Of a stretch of DNA of 5,270 nt, positions 1 through 5,187 are shown piece by piece (positions within the stretch are counted from its first letter, which is position 1; every line of letters starts with the position of its first letter). The notes below the pieces were generated by a model, which had not been told where the DNA came from, ran no database searches, and saw only the letters and a list, made by a program, of their open reading frames with translations. The stretch is from an uncultured Bacilli bacterium (GTDB lineage Bacteria; Bacillota_I; Bacilli_A; RF39; UBA660), in assembly GCA_947624845.1 (NCBI GenBank), contig CANQMB010000069.1, forward strand, positions 1 through 5,270. Direction: 5' to 3'. The position numbers and the translations under genes were made by a program.

Positions 1-194
1 CTACTTGTACAACCAATAATAGGTGCATCTGTAATACTCTTTACACCTTTTACAACTTCCTTTACATCTGATAATACAGAAGTGTAAAGAAATCCTATTT
101 TTGGTTTTAACCCTTTCTTTGCTGTTTTCGCTGTTGTCACTCCTGATATAAAACTATCTGCATCCATACTATAGCCAACATTTGATTTTAACAT
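1..194 (-). CDS. FIST-domain protein, N-terminal part (runs off the window)
   Basis: Reading leftwards from an ATG at 194 gives 64 complete codons with no stop before the window edge. The peptide begins MLKSNVGYSMDADSF, continues through a Lys/Ala-rich helix (about 22-32) and a strand around KIGFLYTS (32-39), and reaches DAPIIGCTS at 56-64. This matches the start of FIST_N domains: a 'GxGxSxxxDs' opening, an 'xxGxxxa' helix, a hydrophobic strand and a 'PiiGcsS' turn. FIST proteins are thought to be ligand-binding sensor modules, alone or attached to signalling domains; which type this is lies outside the window. The start is supported by AAAGGAG about 9 bases upstream of the ATG. The gene has its own promoter and a structured leader, and is separated from tsaD by a terminator. 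Family assignment is by motif memory only. Confidence 0.75.
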   Translation of the reverse strand, partial: MLKSNVGYSMDADSFISGVTTAKTAKKGLKPKIGFLYTSVLSDVKEVVKGVKSITDAPIIGCTS

Positions 195-239
195 TTTATC
201 CACTCCTTTTATTCTAGCCATTTTTTTATTTTTGATTTT

Positions 240-284
240 ATTCGTAGGCAAAACGAATCTTATGTGCCAGGGAAGAAGATCCCT
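240..284 (-). promoter_or_regulatory. Structured 5' leader of the FIST gene
   Basis: The roughly 90-nt leader holds two perfect inverted repeats. Hairpin A is AGGGA/TCCCT (284-280 with 273-269, 6-nt loop). Hairpin B is ATTCGT/ACGAAT (258-253 with 245-240, 7-nt loop). GGCA just after hairpin A (268-265) could also pair with TGCC in the loop of hairpin B (250-247), giving a small H-type pseudoknot. I do not recognise a known riboswitch class. The stems are short, so regulation is only a possibility. Confidence 0.3.
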
Positions 285-293
285 ATTATTGTC

Positions 294-302
294 ATTATAC
301 CA
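294..302 (-). promoter_or_regulatory. Extended -10 promoter for the FIST gene
   Basis: On the minus strand the sequence reads TGGTATAAT: a perfect TATAAT (299-294) with the TGn extension directly upstream. The -35 position at 17-bp spacing is poor (about GTAGAT), as is common with extended -10 promoters. Transcription would start near 287, giving a leader of about 93 nt. The spacer overlaps the 3' arm of the tsaD terminator, so the two units are packed with no free DNA between them. Confidence 0.65.
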
Positions 303-303
303 T

Positions 304-339
304 AAAAAAAGAAGAAATCTACTTTTTTTTCTTCTTTTT
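304..339 (-). terminator. Terminator of the tsaE-tsaB-rimI-tsaD operon
   Basis: A perfect 12-bp inverted repeat, AAAAAGAAGAAA (339-328) and TTTCTTCTTTTT (317-306), with a 10-nt loop, starts 8 bases after the tsaD stop codon. Its 3' arm runs into a T tract on the minus strand. The stem is almost purely A:U and therefore weak for an intrinsic terminator, but position and tail fit. The reverse strand would form a similar structure. Confidence 0.6.
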
Positions 340-347
340 CGACAAAA

Positions 348-1352
348 TTAACAAAGACTGGTACTAGATTCGCTATTTAAGTCATAATATGCCCGAATTC
401 CTAGATTGTATGCATAATATCCCGCAGCAGCAATCATCGCTGCATTATCGGTACAATATTTCATTGGTGGAAAAGAAACATCGACTCCAATTTCTTCTGC
501 CATCGCTGTAATTTCTTTTCGTAATCCTTGATTGGCCGCAACCCCTCCAGCGACAATCAAGTGTTGAATATTTTTGTCCAACAAAGCTTTCTTCGTTTTA
601 CTGACAATACTTTCCACTGCGACTTTTTGAAAAGAGGTAGCCAAATCTTCTTTTCGAAGAGGCTCCTTTTGTTGCGCTTTTTTATGTGCCAAATTAATTA
701 CAGCACTTTTTAAACCACTGAAAGAAAAATTATAGCGGTCCTCTTTCAAAGGAACGGGAAGAGGATATGTATTTTTACCTAAAAGAGCCATTTGATCTAA
801 TTTGGGACCTCCCGGATAAGGAAGATCTAATACTCTTGCTACTTTATCGTAGCATTCACCGATGGCATCATCTAAAGTGCCACCTAATTTTTGAAACTCA
901 AAATGACCTTTCATCTCTACAAGTTCTGTATGTCCCCCACTGACGATAAGTGCAATCAGAGGAAACTCTAAGGGTTTTACTAAACTATTTGCATAGATAT
1001 GTCCTGCAATATGATGGATTGGAATTAATGGTTTTTGATAAAGATAGGCTAGTGTCTTCGCTGCTTCTAGACCAATAAGCAAGGAACCAATTAATCCAGG
1101 ACCATAAGTAACGGCAATCGCATCAATTTCTTCCATCGTCATATGCGCTTTTTCTAAACATTCTTCCAATACAAAAGTTATATTTTCCACATGACAACGA
1201 GAAGCAATTTCAGGAACTACACCACCATATTCTTTATGAATATCAATTTGTGAAGAAATAACCGTGGCAATATCCTCACAACCATTTTTTATGATTGAAA
1301 CACTCGTCTCATCACAACTACTTTCAATCCCTAATATATAAATATCTTTCAT
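348..1352 (-). CDS. tsaD: tRNA N6-threonylcarbamoyladenosine transferase TsaD (Kae1/Gcp/YgjD family)
   Basis: TsaD is the catalytic subunit that moves the threonylcarbamoyl group from TC-AMP to A37 of ANN-decoding tRNAs, working in the cytoplasm with TsaB and TsaE. The protein shows the whole ASKHA-fold signature, numbered from the ATG at 1352: ESSCDE (10-15), the metal-binding HxxxH (H114, H118, in HIAGH), SGGHTE (138-143), DDAIGECYDK (161-170), FSFSGLK (209-215), GGVAAN (269-274) and the metal-ligand aspartate D302 in CTDNAAM. The 334-residue length is normal. An in-frame GTG at 1367 would add MESGR, but its GAGG lies only 2 bases away. The ATG has GGAAAG seven bases upstream and gives the usual MKDIYILGIESSCDE opening, so I prefer it. 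It lies 28 bases after rimI and is the last gene of the operon. All key residues seen are intact. Confidence 0.97.
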   Translation of the reverse strand: MKDIYILGIESSCDETSVSIIKNGCEDIATVISSQIDIHKEYGGVVPEIASRCHVENITFVLEECLEKAHMTMEEIDAIAVTYGPGLIGSLLIGLEAAKTLAYLYQKPLIPIHHIAGHIYANSLVKPLEFPLIALIVSGGHTELVEMKGHFEFQKLGGTLDDAIGECYDKVARVLDLPYPGGPKLDQMALLGKNTYPLPVPLKEDRYNFSFSGLKSAVINLAHKKAQQKEPLRKEDLATSFQKVAVESIVSKTKKALLDKNIQHLIVAGGVAANQGLRKEITAMAEEIGVDVSFPPMKYCTDNAAMIAAAGYYAYNLGIRAYYDLNSESSTSLC

Positions 1353-1380
1353 TCTACCACTTTCCACTTCCTCGTATATT

Positions 1381-1785
1381 TTAACACAAAGAAGAAATTC
1401 TTTCCATTAAAATTCCATCTTTTCCACGATAATAATTCTTTCGAATTGCCTTTTTTACAAATCCGTACTTTTCATAGAGATGAATGGCTTTTTCATTGTC
1501 TTCACGTACTTCCAAAGTTATATCTTTTTCCACAGTTTTTGTGAATTCTTTTAAAATCCGATTTCCAATTCCCTGGTTCCTTTTACTTTTTTCCACTTCA
1601 AATTGTTCAATTTCTACTCTTTCATAGATTTCACTATAATAAAGATATCCGAAAACCTCTTTTCCTTCCTGGTATAATAGATATTTTCCAAAAGGATTTT
1701 GGTCTAAATTTTTTTTCACAATTTCCAAGCTTAAAAAACAAGAAGGAAAATCATCGATATTTTCCTTAGTAATTACTAAAAACAT
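1381..1785 (-). CDS. rimI: Ribosomal-protein-alanine N-acetyltransferase RimI (GNAT family)
   Basis: This is a 134-residue single-domain GNAT acetyltransferase. RimI acetylates the N-terminal alanine of ribosomal protein S18 and, in several bacteria, other proteins. The acetyl-CoA pyrophosphate loop is RNQGIG (69-74) following strand FEVEKSKR. The second half has the RimI-type block LEVREDNEKAIHLYEKYGF (91-109) and ends RKNYYRGKDGILMER, which closely follows the family pattern 'RKNYYsdgeDAllM'. The tyrosine pair Y118/Y119 is the expected catalytic area. The start is one base past the tsaB stop, with an AAGGG Shine-Dalgarno inside the tsaB 3' end, so the genes are translationally coupled. Its place between tsaB and tsaD is the classical Bacillota arrangement. 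The exact acetylation target is inferred from family and neighbourhood. Confidence 0.92.
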   Translation of the reverse strand: MFLVITKENIDDFPSCFLSLEIVKKNLDQNPFGKYLLYQEGKEVFGYLYYSEIYERVEIEQFEVEKSKRNQGIGNRILKEFTKTVEKDITLEVREDNEKAIHLYEKYGFVKKAIRKNYYRGKDGILMERISSLC

Positions 1786-1786
1786 T

Positions 1787-2407
1787 TTATCCCTTCTTCT
1801 CTTCTGCCTCTGTTTTTTTTAAATAATTCGGATTCACAGCATGAACGGGAATTTCTTCTTTTTCTTGATAAGTTTCAACAATTTTTAAAATATCCGGATC
1901 ATAAGACTCTTTTGAAATTGGAAGTTCTATAGAATCATTAGTAATCGCAACATATGTCTTTTCTTCTAACTTTTGCAACAAATCTCTTAATTTTATATGC
2001 TGAGGAGAAAGTATTTGTCGATTTTCTTCATCATAAATCGCAGCGAAAACATATTCCCTTCTAGCATCCAACATTGGAACATGATTACCTTTACTTTTGG
2101 ATGATATCATCATTGCTTCCAAAGCACTAATGGTCGTAATTGGAATATGTAAACTCCAAGCATAAACTTTTGCAATCGTAATTCCCACTCGAATTCCCGT
2201 AAAAGATCCGGGTCCATCCACGACAATAATTTTATCTATTTGTCTTGGCGCCAAGTGTGTTTGTTCAAACAACTGAATTATTTCTGGTAATGCTTCTTTA
2301 GAAAGTTCATGAAAGAGATTTTTTTTACAACTGGCAAGTAATTTGTGATCTTCTACAATTCCCGCATATAAAAAACTAGAGGATGTATCTAGATACAAAA
2401 TTCTCAT
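1787..2407 (-). CDS. tsaB: t6A biosynthesis protein TsaB (YeaZ/YdiC family)
   Basis: TsaB is the inactive paralogue of TsaD; it forms the TsaB-TsaD heterodimer that TsaE joins to make t6A at position 37 of tRNA. The protein opens MRILYLDTSSSFLYAGI, the ASKHA strand-turn, and carries the family hallmark GPGSFTGIRVG (65-75) followed by the helix AKVYAWSLHIP and TISALEAM. The TsaD-type metal-binding HxxxH is absent, as expected for TsaB. At 206 residues it is somewhat shorter than the usual ~220-230, the difference being in the poorly conserved C-terminal part. Its ATG overlaps the tsaE stop codon in an ATGA motif, indicating translational coupling that would help keep subunit levels matched. 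The rimI start follows one base after its TAA. Confidence 0.95.
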   Translation of the reverse strand: MRILYLDTSSSFLYAGIVEDHKLLASCKKNLFHELSKEALPEIIQLFEQTHLAPRQIDKIIVVDGPGSFTGIRVGITIAKVYAWSLHIPITTISALEAMMISSKSKGNHVPMLDARREYVFAAIYDEENRQILSPQHIKLRDLLQKLEEKTYVAITNDSIELPISKESYDPDILKIVETYQEKEEIPVHAVNPNYLKKTEAEEKKG

Positions 2408-2856
2408 AGTACAGCCTCACATAAATCTTCATATTTTTTTCCATGAGGGGTCACAATAAATACCCTTTTTTCCTCATCGATGACTTTAATCTTAATATCT
2501 AGGCGTTTTTCTGGTAAATAATCTTCAATTGTATCTGACCATTCAATAATCGTAATACCACCTTTTGTATAATATTCTTCAATTCCTAAATCCTCTACTT
2601 TTCCGTCTAGGCGATAGACATCCATATGATATAGAGGCATTTCTCCTGAGGTATATTCTTTAATAATATTAAAAGTTGGAGAAGTTACATCTTCTTGTAC
2701 TTCTAAGGCTTGAGCAAAACCTTTGGTAAAAACTGTTTTTCCACTGCCTAAATCTCCCTCTAGGCAAATGACCATATTTTTAAATTTTTCTGATTCTAAA
2801 TTTTGAGCGAATTCAATTGTTTCTTGTTCCGAGTATGTTGTGAATTTATATTCCAT
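2404..2856 (-). CDS. tsaE: tRNA threonylcarbamoyladenosine biosynthesis ATPase TsaE (YjeE/YdiB family)
   Basis: TsaE is a P-loop ATPase that binds the TsaB-TsaD dimer and is needed for repeated rounds of t6A formation. The Walker A motif is GDLGSGKT (34-41). It is followed by TSPTFNIIKEY (58-68), the TsaE signature around the switch region, then the conserved HMDVYRL (77-83) and IIEWSD (102-107), which hold the catalytic Asp/Glu and the tryptophan that stacks on nucleotide. The 150-residue length is typical. It is the first gene of the operon, with AAGGAG six bases upstream of the ATG and a sigma-A-type promoter about 35 bases before that. It ends in TGA overlapping the tsaB start by four bases (ATGA). 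This TGA stop also argues against a code in which TGA means Trp. Confidence 0.96.
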   Translation of the reverse strand: MEYKFTTYSEQETIEFAQNLESEKFKNMVICLEGDLGSGKTVFTKGFAQALEVQEDVTSPTFNIIKEYTSGEMPLYHMDVYRLDGKVEDLGIEEYYTKGGITIIEWSDTIEDYLPEKRLDIKIKVIDEEKRVFIVTPHGKKYEDLCEAVL

Positions 2857-2890
2857 AGTTTTCTCCTTCCATCATTCAACTTCTTCAAAT

Positions 2891-2920
2891 ATTATAGCAA
2901 AAGTAGAAAACTCATTTCAA
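2891..2920 (-). promoter_or_regulatory. Sigma-A-type promoter of the tsaE operon
   Basis: On the minus strand, TTGAAA (2920-2915) and TATAAT (2896-2891) are separated by 18 bp. The predicted start near 2884 gives a leader of about 28 nt containing the AAGGAG site. Both hexamers are close to or match consensus, and the position directly upstream of tsaE fits a single promoter for the whole t6A/rimI operon. Confidence 0.8.
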
Positions 2921-2932
2921 TATTTTTAAAAC

Positions 2933-2969
2933 AATTTACAGCTTTTTTATCATTGAATGTAAATTTTTT
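2933..2969. terminator. Terminator-like hairpin after the surface-protein gene
   Basis: A perfect 8-bp inverted repeat, AATTTACA (2933-2940) and TGTAAATT (2958-2965), has a 17-nt loop and begins three bases past the TAA at 2970-2968. On the minus strand the tail is GTTTTAAAAATATT, a weak terminator. On the plus strand the stem is followed by a longer T run (to 2969). DGR targets are often followed by a hairpin needed for retrohoming, but this one has a long loop and low G+C, so I call it a terminator. Confidence 0.4.
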
Positions 2970-4833
2970 ATTTGAATGCTAATACAATTCGAAATCCGAC
3001 ATTTCCATGTTCTTGACCTCGATCAGCATTTGCTGTAAAGATGCTAGCAGATGTTCCGCTTCGTGGATAGTGGCCACGAGGAAACCAAGGGTGCTTATTA
3101 AATACAAAAAATATAGTCGCCTTTTGCCAACTTGCTAATGGGGCGGTCGCTGTGTTTATTACTGTATTTTCAAAAGGACCCATTTCAGAAATAGCATCCC
3201 CTAGTATGCGAAGATTATAAGCAGTTTCACTTGTACTGTAATTATATTTATCATAATATCTTTCATCCGTTGGAAAAACGGTTCCATTAGAGGTAGTTCC
3301 ATCTCCATTTTTTCCAGCAAAACCAGAAGTAAGTTCCGTACTTTCTCCGACGATGGGTTTTCCGCTATTGTCAAACATAACTCCCATTACCCATTCCCAG
3401 GCTCCTCCACTCATATCATAGATTCCTGTGTAATTTCCGGTTGTAGAAGAAATCGTACTTATTGGATTTAAATAATTATAATTTTTATCGCCATCTCTTG
3501 ATGGAAGAGTCTCTCCATAATCAGTATAAGCATTCCAGCCTATCGTAGGTACTTGTTTAGCTGAAAATCCTGTTACAAAGGCACTATTATTATTAATTCT
3601 TATCTCTGTACAAACATCTCCATTGCAAGTACCATATTTTGAATGAGAAAGATAAGCAACTGCTCCCCATTCGGTATTTTTCATCATATGAGAATTTAAT
3701 TCTCTTTCGTAAGAATAGCTTGTCTGATACGCATTGGCTATTTGAATATATCTCCATGAATAAACATTGGGTTTTATTTGAACTTTATTTGAATTATTTA
3801 TATTTTGTTTCGCATTTTCAGAATCAGTAGCATCTTTATTTCCTGTTTCAAATTTTCCTACCCATAAACCCGTTGTATCAAATGCTAAAAAAGCAGGATG
3901 GGTCATCCATTTTCCAATTTGACATTGTCCCGTTGCTCCGGACAACATTGGTGTTGTGCATTCATTTGATAGATTATCATTTGTATTTTTTAAACCAAAT
4001 TCTATTTCGATTGATTGTTCTTTATTTGCTGTTTTTGTTAAACTGGTATCTAACCCTAAACTCCATAGTCTATAGCGATATTTGGGAATCCAAACGAAGT
4101 AACTTTCAATATCTTTTTCTTCTATTTGATTTCCCACTTGATATTCTTTACTTGGATTATCTATTAATATGACTGCATTCGCCCACTCTTTTTCATCATA
4201 TTTGTACCATTTTTCTTGGACATTGGCATAAGTAACTTTTCCACTTGAATCTATAATTACTGGAATCAAACGATCTCTTAATACAGGATCTGCTTCATTT
4301 AATATCTTTTCACTATATAAATACTGATCAATAATTCTCTTTTCTTCTGGAAAGGGTAACTCTTTACTCGATAATCCGACTTCACTTCCAAATTCTACTC
4401 TTTTTTCCTCTTTTGTCTTGTTGATCAGTCGAATCCTATATGTTTTTTCTTCTCCTTTCTCTAATACAATGCCTTCTTCTTTAGGTGGTATTTCCTCTTC
4501 ATCTAGATAATAAACTTCCACTCTATCTGTTTCTGTATAATATAAATTGATTTTAATTTCTTTTTCATTCACATTTTTCAATGTAATTTTAATTATTTTA
4601 TCCTCTTCTTCTGAAAGTGTAATACTTTTATTACCATCAAAACTTTCACTGTCGATATATCCATATAAGTTTCCTGTAATGATATTTAGGCTTCCTCTAC
4701 TTTCTTGATAAGCCGTAAATATTGCAAAGGAAAATCCTCCGACAATGAAGAAGATGCTTAAAATACCTATCCAACTAAAATAGGTATTTTCTAAATTTAT
4801 TTTTCTTTTAATCTCATACCACATCTTCTTCAT
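2968..4833 (-). CDS. Membrane-anchored surface protein with C-terminal FGE/SUMF1-like (C-type-lectin-fold) domain
   Basis: This protein has 621 residues. Residues 1-19 are basic, 20-42 form one hydrophobic helix (signal-anchor), and the rest is predicted outside the cell. Residues about 48-150 look like a beta-sandwich (repeated strands such as IIKITLKN), loosely recalling the TasA/camelysin layout. Residues 150-240 form a charged linker. From about 245 an FGE/SUMF1-like fold follows: YFVWIPKYRYRLW (245-257), LWVGKFET (323-330), MMKNTEWGAVAYLS (383-396), GIYDMSGGAWEWVMG (470-484) and the closing GFRIVLAF (613-620). Real formylglycine-generating enzymes need a cysteine pair near the C-terminus; the last 200 residues have none, so enzyme activity is unlikely and a binding role is favoured. 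C292/C304 and C403/C408 could form disulfides. The ATG is chosen because GAGG lies 10 bases upstream. Residues 581-611 resemble a DGR variable region. Function and ligand are unknown. Confidence 0.85.
   Translation of the reverse strand: MKKMWYEIKRKINLENTYFSWIGILSIFFIVGGFSFAIFTAYQESRGSLNIITGNLYGYIDSESFDGNKSITLSEEEDKIIKITLKNVNEKEIKINLYYTETDRVEVYYLDEEEIPPKEEGIVLEKGEEKTYRIRLINKTKEEKRVEFGSEVGLSSKELPFPEEKRIIDQYLYSEKILNEADPVLRDRLIPVIIDSSGKVTYANVQEKWYKYDEKEWANAVILIDNPSKEYQVGNQIEEKDIESYFVWIPKYRYRLWSLGLDTSLTKTANKEQSIEIEFGLKNTNDNLSNECTTPMLSGATGQCQIGKWMTHPAFLAFDTTGLWVGKFETGNKDATDSENAKQNINNSNKVQIKPNVYSWRYIQIANAYQTSYSYERELNSHMMKNTEWGAVAYLSHSKYGTCNGDVCTEIRINNNSAFVTGFSAKQVPTIGWNAYTDYGETLPSRDGDKNYNYLNPISTISSTTGNYTGIYDMSGGAWEWVMGVMFDNSGKPIVGESTELTSGFAGKNGDGTTSNGTVFPTDERYYDKYNYSTSETAYNLRILGDAISEMGPFENTVINTATAPLASWQKATIFFVFNKHPWFPRGHYPRSGTSASIFTANADRGQEHGNVGFRIVLAFK
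3001..3093 (-). other. Candidate variable region (VR-like C-terminal segment of the FGE-like domain)
   Basis: Codons 581-611 run from HPWFPRGHYPRSG to RGQEHGN, directly before the conserved end GFRIVLAF. This is where C-type-lectin-fold DGR targets carry their variable residues, on the pattern 'PWFxRGxxYxxGxxAxxFxxxxxxGxxxxxxGFRxVL'. The 93 bases hold 45 G/C (48%), against 7 of 30 just upstream and 8 of 27 just downstream, as adenine-to-other changes would produce. Against it, several of the odd codons end in A (CCA, CGA, CAA, GAA), which a simple AAY template cannot give. No template repeat or reverse transcriptase is in the window. Confidence 0.4.
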
Positions 4834-4850
4834 TTACTTATTTCCTCTTG

Positions 4851-4879
4851 CCATAAAGCTGGATACTTTATGGTTTTTT
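4851..4879 (+). terminator. Hairpin with T6 tail on the plus strand (repeat copy 1)
   Basis: CCATAAAG, loop CTGGATA, CTTTATGG, then six T residues: a compact intrinsic terminator on the plus strand. It could stop plus-strand transcription before it enters the surface-protein gene from its 3' side, but no plus-strand gene is seen. The same bases on the minus strand form the hairpin beside the Shine-Dalgarno. Confidence 0.45.
4852..4873 (+). repeat. 22-nt hairpin repeat, copy 1 (inverted partner at 5089-5110)
   Basis: The 22 bases from CATAAAG through loop CTGGATA to CTTTATGG are identical, in reverse orientation, to positions 5110-5089. Each copy is itself an inverted repeat and the loop is conserved as well as the stem, so the copies are related by descent rather than by stem pairing alone. 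Confidence 0.8.
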
Positions 4880-5016
4880 CGTGTGATATGAAGATATGGC
4901 AAGGATTCATTAATTCTTGACTAAAAATTTGACGAGTTATTTTTTTTCTTTTTCCTACTTTTTCTTTTTCTTATCGACATTTTTTGACTATTTCTTTACT
5001 GATTATTCTCTCTTTG

Positions 5017-5025
5017 TCTATAACA
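5017..5025 (-). promoter_or_regulatory. Possible extended -10 promoter for the surface-protein gene
   Basis: The minus strand reads TGTTATAGA: TATAGA at 5022-5017 with a TGn extension, giving a leader of about 175 nt. The -35 region is poor. It is the best minus-strand candidate I find between the rRNA terminators and the start codon, but AT-rich DNA gives such matches by chance. Confidence 0.3.
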
Positions 5026-5030
5026 TTTTC

Positions 5031-5059
5031 TTGATAAATAAGCACTATTGTTATATAAT
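5031..5059 (+). promoter_or_regulatory. Strong orphan sigma-A-type promoter on the plus strand
   Basis: TTGATA (5031-5036), a 17-bp spacer and a perfect TATAAT (5054-5059) make one of the two best promoters in the window. It points towards the rRNA operon, opposite to all genes here. Nothing coding lies in front of it; it runs into a hairpin terminator about 20 bases past the predicted start. Confidence 0.6.
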
Positions 5060-5071
5060 TTGATTAGAAAA

Positions 5072-5124
5072 TCATAATAAAAATAAGGCCATAAAGTATC
5101 CAGCTTTATGACCTTTTTATTTTT
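5072..5124. terminator. Second, bidirectional terminator after the rRNA operon
   Basis: The 12-bp stem at 5085-5096/5104-5115 has T-rich tails on both sides: ATTTTTATT on the minus strand and TTTATTTTT on the plus strand. In minus-strand RNA the single imperfect pair is G-U, in plus-strand RNA C-A, so the structure is slightly better as a backup rRNA terminator. Confidence 0.6.
5089..5110 (-). repeat. 22-nt hairpin repeat, copy 2 (inverted partner at 4852-4873)
   Basis: Read on the minus strand, this copy is identical over 22 bases to 4852-4873, loop included. The two copies bracket about 215 bp of AT-rich DNA that contains the plus-strand promoter. Confidence 0.8.
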
Positions 5125-5134
5125 ACACGATCTC

Positions 5135-5172
5135 AAAAATAAAAAAACATTGATATCTATTCTTCAATGTTT
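5135..5172 (-). terminator. Primary rRNA operon terminator
   Basis: Perfect 9-bp stem AAACATTGA (5172-5164) and TCAATGTTT (5153-5145) with a 10-nt loop, followed on the minus strand by TTTTATTTTT. It starts about 16 bases after the 5S 3' end, the expected place for an intrinsic terminator closing an rRNA operon. Confidence 0.8.
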
Positions 5173-5187
5173 ATAAACAAAAAAAAT

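Larger units (their letters stand above)
4847..4903 (-). promoter_or_regulatory. Leader with two mutually exclusive hairpins next to the ribosome binding site
   Basis: In the leader RNA of the surface-protein gene, CTTGCCATA (4903-4895) can pair perfectly over 9 bp with TATGGCAAG (4855-4847), which runs into the AGAGG Shine-Dalgarno. The same 3' segment also forms a local 8-bp hairpin, CCATAAAG/CTTTATGG (4873-4866 with 4858-4851, loop TATCCAG). The two cannot form together. The long-range stem would cover the start of the Shine-Dalgarno, whereas the local hairpin leaves it free. This suggests translational control, which is inference. Confidence 0.4.
5066..5124 (+). ncRNA. Candidate short RNA of about 55-60 nt
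   Basis: The orphan promoter predicts a start near 5066. The hairpin AAGGCCATAAAG/CTTTATGACCTT (5085-5096 with 5104-5115, loop TATCCAG, one C-A mismatch) followed by a T-rich run predicts an end near 5120-5124. The RNA would be little more than a 5' tail plus a terminator. Its hairpin and loop match the hairpin in the surface-protein leader as RNA. No known RNA family is recognised and expression is unproven. Confidence 0.3.

Noticed and set aside
195..290. Known riboswitch (c-di-GMP, preQ1, fluoride, ZTP types) in the FIST leader
   Set aside because: None of the conserved cores I know for these classes is present, so only unnamed structure is reported.
528..713. Plus-strand open frame of 61 codons
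   Set aside because: It lies wholly inside tsaD on the opposite strand, has no ribosome binding site or recognisable motif, and tsaD is certain.
2857..2967. Template repeat, accessory protein or reverse transcriptase of a DGR next to the VR-like segment
   Set aside because: The 111 bases downstream of the gene hold only a weak hairpin and the tsaE promoter, and I see no second copy of the PWF...GFRIVL coding sequence anywhere in the window.
3639..4172. Two plus-strand open frames (3639-3830 and 3873-4172)
   Set aside because: Both are antisense to the surface-protein gene, rich in Leu/Tyr/Phe as expected from reading an AT-rich gene backwards, and have no supporting promoter or Shine-Dalgarno.
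2968..4833. Annotation as an active formylglycine-generating enzyme
   Set aside because: The fold motifs match, but the C-terminal cysteine pair required for catalysis is absent: the only cysteines are at 292, 304, 403 and 408, and no sulfatase gene is nearby.
4921..4980. Minus-strand 18-codon frame from ATG at 4980 (starts MSIRKRKSRKKKNN), a possible leader peptide
   Set aside because: It comes from an A/G-only tract that automatically encodes Lys and Arg, has only a weak AAAGAAA upstream, and shows no link to a control structure.
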